A stretch of 64,000 nt of DNA from Orthonyx spaldingii (taxonomy: Eukaryota > Chordata > Aves > Passeriformes > Orthonychidae). The position numbers and the translations under genes are program-made. Numbering within the stretch: the stretch's first letter is position 1; the number at the start of each line of letters is the position of its first letter. Of the stretch, positions 1 to 12,090 are shown piece by piece. The notes beneath the pieces are model-generated. The model had not been told where the DNA came from. It saw nothing but the letters and a program-made list of their open reading frames with translations, and made no database searches. The stretch lies in the NCBI GenBank assembly GCA_013397795.1, contig VZTJ01003246.1, positions 1,527,783-1,591,782 of the forward strand, given 5' to 3'.

Positions 1-57
1 GTTAGTGTTATAAATCAATGGAGTGACACCAGTAAATAAAAAATGCATACGATTAAG

Positions 58-200
58 TCACAGAATCACAGAATAGTCTGAGTTGGAAGGGACCCACATG
101 GATCATTGACTCCAACTCTTAAGTGACTGGCCTGTACAGGGATTGAACCCACAACCTGGGCTTTAGCACCGTGGTCTAATCAATTGAGCTAATCTCAAGT
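58..200 (-). mobile_element. tRNA-Ile-derived SINE with CR1-type tail (TguSINE1-like)
   Basis: On the minus strand the copy begins with a degenerate tRNA-Ile-like head (about 127-200). The region around 140-150 reads as a B box in reverse (gggattgaaccc), and caattgagcta near 181 is the reversed A box. The body (about 75-120) resembles the CR1 3' UTR (gttggaagggaccc). The 3' end at the left edge has repeated 8-mers of the cacagaat type, the tail CR1 reverse transcriptase recognises. A tRNA-Ile head with a CR1 tail is the published structure of TguSINE1 from passerines. It is non-autonomous, carries no protein, and is diverged enough to be old and inactive. A bare tRNA gene is excluded by the CR1 tail and by substitutions in the head. 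Confidence 0.85.
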
Positions 201-1579
201 CCTTAAATTATTTTAGTACTGTTAAATACATTATTAAATAAATTAAATAATTTAGTTCTCCTGAAAATGAGCCTTTTAAATATTGTAGCTATAAACAATA
301 TCAGAAACCAATTAAGTGATGTATTTGTCAGTGTTACCTTAAGATGGTTCATATCAATAGAAAGCACACTATTACATTCAGGAACACCAAAAATTACACA
401 TGCACAGTTAAATACCTCTTTCACATATTTCATTACTTACTGGTGCAGTCTTTTATGAACACTCATTTTAGAACCTATTCCACAGCATATGTATTATCAC
501 TATTGCAGCACTAGTGATGCAGATCCTGAGATGGACATTTCACAGATTTTGGGAATTTTTGGCTGACTACTTTCTCTTCAGTTAAGGGCACACACTTAAA
601 AAAAAAATCAAATAATATTCTTCTGTCCATGAATTAAAGGTAAATAAATGTAATACAAATTAGAGAATCATATGAAGATTTTCTATTCTAAGCATTTAGG
701 GTCAGATTTTTGGGCATTTTTTGTTACAGTTAGGGCTTCTATTAAAAACTATCAACTCCACTAAGTATATACTACTTAGTAGATTTGGAAAATAAGATTT
801 AAATATAGATTCATAGGGCATGTGAAAAAGTAACTCTATGAGTCAGCTCTTAAATTTTTGTAAATGGTTTTACTCCCATTTAATTAACTCAAGATCTGAT
901 TTTAAAAATACAACATGGAATTATGGCTCATCCTAGGCATGACCAGAAAAACCCAATTTTTTTTTCAGAAAAATTTGTGTTCTTTTCACTTTGTCAGATG
1001 GCTGTGCTGAAGAGAAATGGTATAAGGCATAGTGACATCTGAGAAATTCTAAGCAGCCAGGGATTTACTAATCCTCTTTTAAGCATACTGAAAAATGTGG
1101 AAAAGGGAAATGAAAATGAAGAATAGCATTTATATGCACAGCCAGCTCTGCCTCTCTAGATAGAAGTGTGAAGTGAGGATTGTTTAATGGGATGGAAGAA
1201 GGTGATGAAATGATGAAAAGCAGCATTAAATCTATCCACCATGTGACCAAGGCAAAACACATTATAGAACTAAAATAGAAAGTCTTAAACAGGAAATATT
1301 TCCCAAAACCTAAAAAGAATTTGACAAAAATCTGAATAGGTCAAAGAAGAGACACCGAGACATTTTAAAATTTACTATATTTTCTTTGATGCATCATCTA
1401 TGTTACGTATCTCCAAACATTCAGTGTTTTTAAGGAACAGACTAGTGAGTCTTCTCTAACCTCACAGGTTCCTTTCTGTTTCTCCTCATCAAGATGCTAA
1501 CTTTTTTTCTGTTCTATTTTCCCCTGGAATTTCCCAATTCAGTTCGAAATTTTACCCTTCTGGATGAGTGAATCTTATT

Positions 1580-1608
1580 AAAAAAAAAAAAAAAAGAAGA
1601 AAAAAATT
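1580..1608. repeat. A-rich tract
   Basis: A run of 16 A is followed by gaag and a second run of A. No polyadenylation signal or retrocopy is recognised upstream, so it is called simple sequence only. Confidence 0.8.
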
Positions 1609-4026
1609 AAACAAAATTTCTCTTATCCAAATCAAAAATAAAAAAAGCAGACCTAAGCTTTGTTGAGAGTTAATTTAGCAAGATCTAAATTGTAGTGCAA
1701 CAGGATGACCCCCTGGGGTCAGTGGGACTATGAATATGGGGGTTTCCCCAGATTGGCAGCCAGGGCTGATCCCACACCCCAGCAGGAAGCAATATACATG
1801 TACCTAAACACACACTTTCATGCTGAGAAAAAAATCAATCACATTGAAATTTATTTTCAATTGTCACCTTAATAAAGGTGACAACTCAGGGTATAAAAAT
1901 TGCCTGTGTGCAATGAGATATTGTCATGTTTAGTAAAAATATCCAAAAAACCTTATTGGAACAGTTGTTATCTTTACTTCAGGGAGTTAATATACCTTTA
2001 TTTGGGTAGATAGATAAAGGGAAATCTCTAAACAATGTCTTTTGGATTTCTGGTTTTGTACTGTCAGTAAAAGCACCAGTAAATGAACTTTTACTAAAAT
2101 AAGGAATAGCAGCCACTTCTGGTTGAGTGGCATAAGTGGATAAAGGCATCTTCCTTCAAAAGTGCACAGCTCTTCTATCTCAAATTGTGTGTTATCTTAA
2201 CGAAGCTTGTAACTGGATGAATTCTTTGGGAAAAGTATGTTTACAGATTAAAACAATGGGTATTTGCATACAAATATGCTAAATATTTTTGTCCATTTTG
2301 CAGATGTTTTACAAAAATTTTGGTGAAAACAAGGAAGATAGCAAAATAGACAAAAATATCTTTCAGATTATTTAACACTCTACCATTGAAAATCAAAGTT
2401 CAGCACCCTTATCTTTACTTGCTATATGGGTAGAATAGCTTCAGTTGCATGGGCTCAGGAGAAACAAATCACACAAATAGGTGAAGTGATGGTGACTGGG
2501 CATTTGTGACATTGGAAACAGCGCAATGCAAATGTTAGCAAGCTACTTCAGCCACTCATTGTAAAGGCCCTAAACTACTAGTAAATTGAACATCAGTAAT
2601 TTTCATTCTACTGTGCAAAAACATATCAATTAAATATATATAATTTTCTGAGATCACAGATAATCATCACTAAACTTTTAAAAAATTCTTGCTAATTTCT
2701 TACACAACACAAAAATCAAAATTTCTCAGTGAAATATTTTATAATCAATTTTGTATTAACGTACTGTATATACCATACTGTATATATAGTCATCACTGAC
2801 TTCTTAGACAATCACCGTGTAGAAGACTGTCATGCTGTTTCAATTGTTTTTAAAAAAATATCTTGTAATTAGAAATTTCAGCTTTCACGGTCACAATAAC
2901 TTAATAATAATAATTTAAAGTGCCTTGTATAAAGGTTTTGAAGGCTGAAAAATAACTTCTAAATATAGTGTTCCATCTGTTGGTCTCTTGTTCAGCAAAG
3001 TGTTGTTTGTTCTGTTTTTAAGATGCTAGTCAGTTACAGAAATATTACATTTCTTCTTTATGAAACAATCCCAACAAAGAATTTTCCTGGTCAGAGGAGC
3101 CTGAAATCTAAGAAATTATTCACAAGAGAATTACCTATTGAACTTGATGAGGTATTCAAAGCAGGAGTGGGTGGTGGGGTGGAGATGGAAAGGATGTTGC
3201 TCTACTCTATAATTTAATGATTTGAAACCAGAGCATAAAGATAAATTTTACTTAATTTTCTCTCTTGAATATTTACTTTCAATTAGAAATCCAAGCTGAA
3301 CCCAAAACTCTGAAAATGTTTAATTTAGATGTGAAAATCTAACTCATATTCTGACTATTAATGTTATTTTTATGAAAGTTCTCAACACTGTCTTGAACAT
3401 AGAGTCTGAAGAAGCCAACTATTTTTATATAAACCTACTGGTGGCAAAGTAGTGTTTGATAAAGATGCCACAGAAACAGTTAATGCAAAAACCTGGAGTA
3501 CAGTACTTCATATTATGATTCTTTAATTCACCATGATGCAAAATTATTTAATTTCTATTTGAGGAGTTTACTGTGTGGAGCTCCTAAGTGCAAAAGGCAT
3601 TTAAATCTCAAAATGATGATTTTGTCTCAGCAAATTATATCAATCAACACATGTAGGCTAATATTAGCATTTTCTGTATCTCACAAATGGTTCTGCATTC
3701 TGCTCTAGAGGTGAGATACCTAGAAGCTATGTATTTCAATGTTTGATTTACATATGCCAAAATTCTTTGGATAAAGCATTGTCTTCCTTGTAAAGCACAC
3801 AGATCTATAGCAAAGAGCAGTAAAAAAATGTGCAGGAAAAAATGTGGTGTGCTATTATTTTACATGTTTCTGCTTCAAATATTCTATTTATATGTACTTG
3901 TGGCAGCCTTTATTGGACATTCAAATATTCAAATAGCATAAACAAACAAATAAAATGTTCAAATTACACAGACTTTTTAACAAATGAGATGCAATAAGGT
4001 AAACAATAATTACATGCCTTTGATAT

Positions 4027-4054
4027 ATTGATATATAGGCATTGATATATAGGC
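4027..4054. repeat. perfect 14-bp tandem duplication
   Basis: Two exact copies of attgatatataggc stand side by side. They look like a replication-slippage event. Confidence 0.9.
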
Positions 4055-4599
4055 AGAGAGATTTTCTAATTACTGGTTTTCTAATATTTATTAAGTGTAT
4101 CATGAAAGCTTATTTTAAGAGTTCTATTTAAATAATAAACTTTTCTCATGGTACTTTGAGACAGTGGAGAAAACAGGAGAGGAGAGGAAAAGTCTTGAAA
4201 AGATAGTAAAACAAATATGTAGGGCTAACTTTCAGGCAGAATTTTACTACCTGTACCTACACCAAATTTTTTTCAAAGTTTTACAGCTTTTAAAGCATGA
4301 GATGTTTTTTCAGCCAATAACATAGTAATAGTAACTATCAGGAATTATAATTTGTCTAGGTGCATGTGTGTCTGTGTGATCATAACACAAAATCATAATT
4401 TTTTCACATTATTTGTCTTATCGAGTTATACTTCAGTTTTGAGTACCCACAAGCACATTGTCTGGAAGCTTATTGTATGATCAAAGTGTTTTTTATTATT
4501 CCTTTGTGGGGTTTAGTATTATTTTTTACTGATATTAAAACATACTGTAGGACTCAAAAACAATCAAAATACTAATTTCTCCTTTATGCTGTGGTTTAC

Positions 4600-4763
4600 C
4601 TGTTCTTGGTTTTTATTTTGCTATCTCACTGAAAAACTTAAATACATGCTGGACTGATAGTCTTATAAACTGCAAATCCATCCTGTCATCTGTGTCTCCG
4701 ATGAGAAGGGATGATCTGGAAGTGGTCCTGGATGTCGGTGAAGTCTGCAAATCCGTGATAGCA
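4600..4763 (-). other. candidate exon, minus strand, possibly decayed
   Basis: Read on the minus strand, this 164-bp island starts directly after a plausible splice acceptor (pyrimidine-rich, ending ttgacag) and ends at a consensus-like donor (cag|gtaaac). One frame stays open from the acceptor for about 50 codons. It encodes a Ser/Thr/Arg-rich stretch (TSPTSRTTSRSSL) and then a hydrophobic/charged part (DLQFIRL). It then meets TAA at 4613-4615, a few codons before the donor. GC content is higher than in the flanks, and CpG dinucleotides occur at about 4698, 4736 and 4754, which is unusual in this sequence. The protein is not recognised. It may be a terminal exon using the TAA, a cassette exon with a poison stop, or a dead exon. 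Chance is a real alternative because splice-like signals are common in AT-rich DNA. Confidence 0.33.
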
Positions 4764-6181
4764 CTGTCAAAATTGCAAGTAAGGTAACTAGTTACTGCCA
4801 CTAAAAGCAAAGATAAAGCAGCTAAAGGTGTCCTGGATTGCCTAGTTCATCTCAGCCAAAAAAAAAAGGAGTGTTCTTTGGTCAGTATCTTTCAGCATCA
4901 AAACAGTAAGGCAAAAGTAATGAGCGATCCTGTTTCAGATTTTCATGTTGCATTTTTTTCATTTTCTTTTTTTCACCTTTGCATTTCAAAGGTAGTAAAC
5001 TGCTTCAGTATCTTATATTTAGAAAGATATTATCCTAGAAGTCCTCTGTGTAGCTTGTCACAAATAAAAGTTATTATTTACCTGTACACTCATCATGCCA
5101 GCCCCTTGATCTCCACTGAAATTTTACTGCCACTCTGAGCAATTATTTTTAGATGCACCTGACCTCTCCAATACTTTGAGATATAAGAAATATGTATAGG
5201 CAATATTCAATTAAACCAATATTTCATGCTTTACTGCAGCTTTTATAGCACCCATGTGCCTTAGGTACACCTGGATTCTTACATACTAATGAACTATTAG
5301 CCAAAAAAACTTTAAAACATCTGTCCATTAAACAAAAAACTGAAACAAGACCAAACAAGCTCAGCTATCCAAGAGGCAAGAGGCAATCAGAAGCATATTG
5401 GGCCTACATGTAAGTTTTCTATGCCTGGTAGTGCTACTGATTTCCAGACTTTAGACTCTGACTTTATGTCATAGTCTAAAACTAATTAGCCTCACCAGTT
5501 CTGAAGAAACGGAGTATTGGTTCCATGGGGACATATATTTTGTTAAAGATCAGAGAGGATCATAACCCAGGAGTTTATAGACCCAAATCTAAGCTATGTG
5601 TGACAGACACAGAATGTTGAAATCGTAACAGTGCTCTAAATAAGACTGAACATTAAATCAAAACTGAATTATAATATCTTGAGTGAGAACCCCAGCGTTT
5701 GACCATTCCTGTGTCTCCCTCTCCATTAAAAAGACTGCAAGTATCTTTGAAATGTCTTGTCTTGATACAGATTGATTTTTCCACTTTTATTTACAGATAT
5801 TTGTCAAACAGGAAAATTGATCTCATTCAGATTTAGTCCTACATTCTGTCAAAATAATTGCATGAAATCTCTAAATTCTATTGTGATACAAATAAAGTAT
5901 GATAATAACAGCAATAATACTAACAATGAATTGTATTATTTTTATGCACAGAAAGAGTGTAATTCTTCCTTGCCTTAACATATTTCCAAATTTAATGTTC
6001 ATTGTAAATGTAAAAATCTTCACGTATTTGCTGCTAGTATCAAAGTCTATTCAGAAATAATTTCAAAATCGAATAGATACCTATGTCAGCCATTTACAAG
6101 TTAATAATTTTTCTTTAGATCAACATACTGATTTCAATCTTCGTTGTAGTGATTGTAAAATATTTTCTCTTGCTTTCAGAG
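4764..6181. other. anonymous AT-rich sequence
   Basis: I recognise no gene or repeat family. Short ORFs at 4878-5138 and 5772-5978 have no codon or domain signal and are treated as chance. Confidence 0.55.
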
Positions 6182-6210
6182 TTTTTTTTTTTGTTTTTTT
6201 TTTTTTTTTT
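6182..6210. repeat. T-rich tract before the CR1 copy
   Basis: Eleven T, one G and seventeen T lie about 50 bp upstream of the recognisable CR1 sequence. In a plus-strand CR1 the 5' side is not expected to carry a poly-T, so this is more likely pre-existing simple sequence or a target than part of the element. Confidence 0.85.
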
Positions 6211-6261
6211 AATGAAAGGCGGGCTGGATACTGAAAGGAACAGTTAATTCAATATCTGAAA

Positions 6262-7005
6262 ATGCAAGAAAAGACTTGGGAAATTACTGGCCAGTCAATC
6301 TCACCTCAGTGGTCATCAAGATCATGGAGCAGATCCTCCTGGAAGCCGTTCTAAGAAACATGGAAAATAAGGAAGTGACAGCCGATAGTCAAAACAACTT
6401 CAGTAAGGGCAGGCTGCGCCTCACACACTGTGGCCTTCTACAATCGGGTTACACCATTGGTGGATAAGGGAAAGCAAGCAATATTATCTACCTGGACCTG
6501 TGACAAGCATTTGACATGATTCTGTATGACATCCTTGTCCTTAAACTGGAGAGATATAGATTTTATGGATGAATGATTGGTAGATAAGGAATTGGCTGGG
6601 TGGTTGAGATGGGGTCGATGGAGGCAAGTGATGAGTGGATTCCTTAGGGTTTGGTATTGGGACCAGCGCTGCTTAGCATCTCTGTCAGCATCACGGACTG
6701 TGGGCTTGAGTGCATCCTCAGCAACCTTGACAACACCAAACTGTGTGTTGCAGTCAACATGCTGCAGGGAAAGGAAGGCATACAAAGGGACCTTGACAGC
6801 CTTGAGAGGTGGGTCTGTGCAAACCTCATGAATTTCAACAAGGCCAAGTGCAAGGTCCCGCAGCTGGGTCAGGGCAACCCCAAGCACAAATACAAGCTGG
6901 GCAGAGGATAGATTGAGAGTAGCCCTGAGGAAAAGGACTTGGGGGTTGACATGGCATGGCAATGTGAGCTTGTCCCTTTCAGCCCAAATTCTGTGATTCC
7001 ATGAT
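6262..7005 (+). mobile_element. CR1 LINE fragment, decayed ORF2 with deleted 3' part
   Basis: This is a 5'-truncated CR1 non-LTR retrotransposon copy, a remnant of ORF2 (reverse transcriptase). The plus-strand translation shows, in family order: a segment like NYWPVNLTSVV (about 6280-6315); MEQILLEAVLRNMENKEV (about 6324-6377); YLDL followed by an in-frame TGA and then AFD (about 6487-6520); and NLDNTKLCVAV (about 6723-6757), where the intact family has the FADD catalytic box. RDLDSLERWVCANLMNFNKA comes next, and DLGV-type sequence lies near 6940. Frames shift several times, so no protein can be made. The copy then jumps to the family's terminal 8-mer tail (attctgtgattccatga, about 6988-7004). 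The last part of ORF2 and most of the 3' UTR are missing. A 190-residue ORF on the opposite strand is its shadow. Confidence 0.9.
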
Positions 7006-8736
7006 AACATGAGTAAGTGAAGACTAAAATTTTTCTACCATGTTTCCAGTGTCAATGGGAAAAAAAGTATATATTTAATTTTACACATCATTTCTTCCTT
7101 CACTCTTCAACTATTTTAAGAATATATTGATGATGCAGATTTAGGAATTTTTCCACATATTCTCCCTATGCTACCTTACCAATGAGTTAGTGGAATGGAT
7201 AAAAATTTTATTCTCTGGGATTGATGAGGACAGGAGTAATTTGGTCACTGAAACTCTTCTTTTTTTATTCATGCTTTTTCCCTCTCCTTTTCTTACTTAT
7301 TAAGAATGATTTTGACATAAGAGGTAATGAATCCATCCCTGCTGCCTTATTAATTTTGAATTAGATATAAAGCAACAGTTCTTCTGAAGGAGGAAGAGCG
7401 TAAAATTCATACTAGTGGATTGCATTCATTCTTATTATGTATATATTTAAAAATAGATGGACTTTATCAGCTCCAGTATTGATATGATATACTTACACAT
7501 GCTCACATGTATATGGCTCCTACTGCTAGAGAAATCTTTAGGTAATAATCTTGCTTCAGCAGTTTCCATCAGCTTTTCTCTTTCCTAGCTCTGGAATTGC
7601 CAGCCTAACATTTCAGTTTAATGATCTTTTATTACCAAATTTTGGTGCCCCAAACATTTGATATAAATTAGTCAATCTAAAGTAAACATCCATAACCAAA
7701 GCTGGGTAAAAATTATACATTTTAAAATACACTCTCACTTAACAGCTGCTCTTGGCTATATGTAGCCACTAGTTCTTATGATAACTTTTCTAAGCCTTTC
7801 ACTTTTTAAGGTGTTCGTTAATTTATTTAACAACAGAAAATGTGACTGCAGTCTGCATAGTCCACCTCAAAGAAAATTAGTGGAAGTTTTATTAGATAAA
7901 TTTATGACTTTCTCATAGATATGACTGATAAGTGGATCATCTCTTCAAAAAGAATTAACTTCAAAAGCTGAAAAGAATAGCAGCTGAAAAAAAGGTCATT
8001 TCTTTTGACTTCTCTCCGCAGAAAAACAACCTGTAATATTTGCTTGAAGCAGTTCATTACAATTACCTTTGAAACACAGAACAAGAGTATAAATGCATAG
8101 ATTAGCTTCAGTACTACCCCCCAAGCCACTTCACTCCAATTTAAAGGTTTTAAGAGGTGTTTAAATTGTGCAAGAACAAAATGTTTTACTTTGATAGGCT
8201 GGCAGTATTCTCCTTGAATCCAAAATGTGATGGCTAAGATCAGCTGGGAGTAGAGTTTTCCCCCTTAGTAACACGTGGTGATGGAGACGTACACTAGCAA
8301 TTGTTTGTGTGGATCACAGAGTTTACCCTTAGGATAATACAGAGGAGATGTGTGACAAGTACTGACATCTCACTTGGTTATGTGATACTCAGATGTGCAG
8401 AGGATTCTGACCCCCTTCTGTGAGTGCCATATAATTTTCATGCCTTCTCCCCTTACCTCCAAACTTTTCCTAATATTTCTCCCATTCAGTTACAAGTTGC
8501 CTTTCCCAGACCATTTCTTTTGCAGCTCTTCAAAGAGACATTTTTATCGCAAATGAGATGTGCCTCTGCTCCTTCGAAGACCCACAACTATTTGTCTACT
8601 CCTTAATAACACTGACAGCAACAAAAAAAATTCCAACTCAATATTTTTCATATCACTAAAGTTAATGGGATTAAATGTGAATGTTTATTAGCTTACTACT
8701 TAGCAGCCTAAACAACTGCACTTCACTTTTTCGATG

Positions 8737-8763
8737 TTTGTTTGTTTGTTTGTTTGTTTGTTG
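8737..8763. repeat. (TTTG)n microsatellite
   Basis: Nearly seven uninterrupted TTTG units sit within a longer T/G-rich patch that reaches about 8850. Confidence 0.95.
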
Positions 8764-11700
8764 GGATTTTTTTGTGGGGGGAGTGATATTCTGGTTTGAT
8801 TTGATTTTTCTGTGTTTTTTTGTATATTTGTTTCTTTTGTAGTTTTATTTTTTTTTCTCTTTCCTAAAATCAGCAAATCATTGCTTCTAAAGGATATTGA
8901 TAACATGAGACTTTTGCAGGGCCAGAACTCTAGACTTAAAAAGTAAGGAGGGGGTTTCAATACCATGAAACTGAACCACTTCAGCACACTATACTTCATA
9001 GAAGATACCTGTAAACCTTAGTGGACTTCTTGCTTCCATATCAAAAAAGGACATCTTTAGACTTCACTGTTAGCTGTAAGCAATTTTCCTCTTTTTACTT
9101 TTTCTAACTTAGAGTGCTAAGAAGACACTATTGAATGAATTACTAAATATTTTTAATTGCTAATTCCTTGTGGAGATAGAAGTAGATACTTTCCCTTCCT
9201 CTGGTGTAACCTGCTTACATTTTAGATCTCTCAAATCTTAGGATTATGTAGTGGTACTAAGGACCGTTAAGCTGACTTAAACCAGACCAGGTTTAACTTT
9301 ATGCAAATGGTGGTGAAACAGCATGATCCCTTTATTTATGTTTGCTGCTAGAATATATTCAGCTGAAGATAATGGGAAAATTTTGAAACATATACCAAAA
9401 TAAATTCATTTTCCCACATAATTCTGTAGTTAATCCATGTTATGGGTTGGTTTGCTTTTCTTCTCAGAATAAACAGAGCAAGGAGAGAAAAAAATATTGC
9501 CCAAAAGGAAGATTTAGGATTTTCAGTCTACAGTTATATATTACCAACCCTGAGCTTCTCTCCAATAATTTAAGTTAGATCAAGGTATACAAGACTGGGT
9601 TGGCACAATCTCATAAATCATCTTTAATTTAAATTCACAACCAGTGTTTTTTTCTTATATAATTAATGTTTTAGAATCAAATAAGTTTTACAGTTGATGG
9701 GTTAAAATGAGGGTAAACTCCTAGCAGCTATGGCACACTATTTTCAACACAGAAACACAATAAAATTATAATTCAAGACTGACTGTAAGTAGTTATTCCA
9801 TTAATAACTTTAAAAACAGGTTGTGATTAACAAATTGTATACTACATAAAAAGAAGATACATTATTTTTTAAAATGATCACTATGCAGTTCTGAAAAGCT
9901 GATAATTCATGTTGGATTTATTTCATGAATATTCAAACAATTCTCTAAAAGCCATGAGATAATACATAAGCCATAAGCCATAGCCCAAACCTGTAAGCTA
10001 ATATATACATATACATATTGTGCAATCCATCATGATCCAGATGTATACTACATAAAGTAAACTCACACATTCTAGAAATTTTTTGTGGATGGTTATGCAA
10101 TACAACCACAGCTTAAAGAAAATGTACACAATAAATTAGCCAAGTTTTGCAAGAATATCAAAGAACCCTTTCAGTTTAAGTACATTTCTGTTTTCTCTTG
10201 TTGCATGCAGAAGTTCATCCTGGTCTTCTGATTATTATAATGGAGTTTTTAATTTTCAGACTTACTGTCACTGCAGAAGTCTTCACTTGGTGCAGACAAT
10301 CTCTGTCTGGGAAACACTTTATTCTCTCTTTTGACAGCTGTCTTTGGCTGATGTACCCAATTTCTCGCTGTGTGCATTTTTTAGTGTCTTTAGTGAGGAA
10401 AACCTTGTTGGCATTTACAAAGTTATCCTGAGCTCAAGACAGCTTAGAAATTAGTAAAAATAAGTGTCAATTCAGAGCAGACAATACAAATCACTGTACT
10501 GTTTGCTTGTTTTAATAAAAGTTACAGTTGAAGAAAAAAAAGTAAAGCAGCATTGAGAGAATTGCCAAAAGTCCCCAATTCCCCTGTCCGTCAGATCGCT
10601 TTTGTATATTTGTCACTATCATGACAGCATGTTTGTCTTTCTGCATTCCTTGTTTCTGAGGTTGCATGTAAAGTGAGAACTCTTGTATTTTAGCATCTAG
10701 GTTTTATATATATTGCTTTTGAAGTACTTCAGAGGGTCTGGACAGCTTAAATCCTACTGAACTTGATTCTTTGTTTTTTAATGGAAGATATAGAATAGCC
10801 ACTAACTTTTACTGAGACATGCATGTCTTAATATCTGTGAAGATGGATTTCTCTAATTTTTAATACTAGATATCAATCCTTGGACTTGAGTGGCGAACTT
10901 ATTTAACTCAAGACGGGGAAAAAATGAAAGTCTGTCTTTACTGGCTCAGACACAATTACATACTCTAGCTGTTCGACTCTTTGCAGCTGAGGGCTACATA
11001 GTTCAGTTATTAGTGCTAGCTGTGACATTCATATAAACATTAGGCAGAATGTTTTGTTCAGCTCTTCTGGCTGAAAACTAATCCCTTTCCTCATAGTACT
11101 GTTTTCAGGCAACTCAGCTATCTCTGAACTGAACTGCTACACATGTGCAGAAATGCTGGCATAAGGGAGGGACAAATGCATTCACTGTGACTGGAACAAA
11201 TATAAGTGTTGAAGCAGGACCAAGGGAACTCTGGTTAGGTTTTGTTGAAGATGCGAAAGCATATCCTCATATTGCATCTGTCAGTATGAAGCACCTCCTT
11301 TACTGAGTCTTGCTTCTATGTTAGTTTGTAAATTTCCTAAATGTTTAATAAAAATCTGAGTAAAATACATTTTGATCACTAATAAACCTTATTTGATTGA
11401 GATTTATACCACTTAAAGTTGGCAATGTGCTTGCTGTGACTGATCATTTACTGCCTTTCTTTTAAGGGTGCTGCATACAGCACAAAGCAGTTCACTTGTA
11501 GAGAGAAATCAAAGCAAAGCACTTGGCCTACAGAGATTTTATTAATTTCATTTCAGTTTTTCCTTAATGCAGACTGAATAGACAAAAATACAGTCTAGGA
11601 CTTGTATCCAAGGACCCAACATAATATTTATTGACAGCTTGATCCTCTACCGATTTAGTGACTAAAGTTAGAAATATAGTCATCAGTCTTATTGACTGGA

Positions 11701-12075
11701 TCATTCTGACAAGTCAGACTCATTTCTCAAGACTGCAATGTCTGAACTGTTAAGGGTGTTGAGACCTTTTATGAGTCTTTTACCTTGCTTGTTTTAACAT
11801 ATAGGTAAATCTTGTCTCAATAGATGCAATAATTTTTGAGATAATTTTAGGAATAAAAAAAATCTGAATAAGCTAAAAACTTTAAAGTGTAGAGGAACAA
11901 ACAGTTTAAATGTCTGCATCATTAGAAATGACTGATTGTCACTTCAAAATTTTGCCTGGATGAAATGGTTTCAAATTCTATTTGTAAAGGACAGAATCCT
12001 ATTCTGTAAGGACAGAAAATGAAGAACTTAAACAAATTTAGATGTGAGGGTTTTGTGGTTTGGGATTTTAGGTGG

Positions 12076-12090
12076 TTTTTTTTTTTTTTT
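12076..12090. repeat. poly-T tract, 15 T
   Basis: A single uninterrupted T run follows ggtgg. No element is recognised beside it. Confidence 0.9.

Larger units (their letters stand above)
201..4599. other. anonymous AT-rich sequence
   Basis: I see no gene or recognisable mobile element. The interval holds the A-tract at 1580-1608, a GC-richer patch near 1700-1790 that I cannot assign, and the 14-bp tandem duplication at 4027-4054. Short ORFs here are AT-rich, lack coding character, and are expected by chance. Confidence 0.6.

Noticed and set aside
127..200. tRNA-Ile gene
   Set aside because: The head is degenerate and is fused to a CR1-type tail, so it is a SINE head rather than a functional tRNA.
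6438..7010. 190-codon minus-strand ORF
   Set aside because: It lies exactly antisense to the CR1 ORF2 remnant. The plus strand carries the recognisable family motifs.
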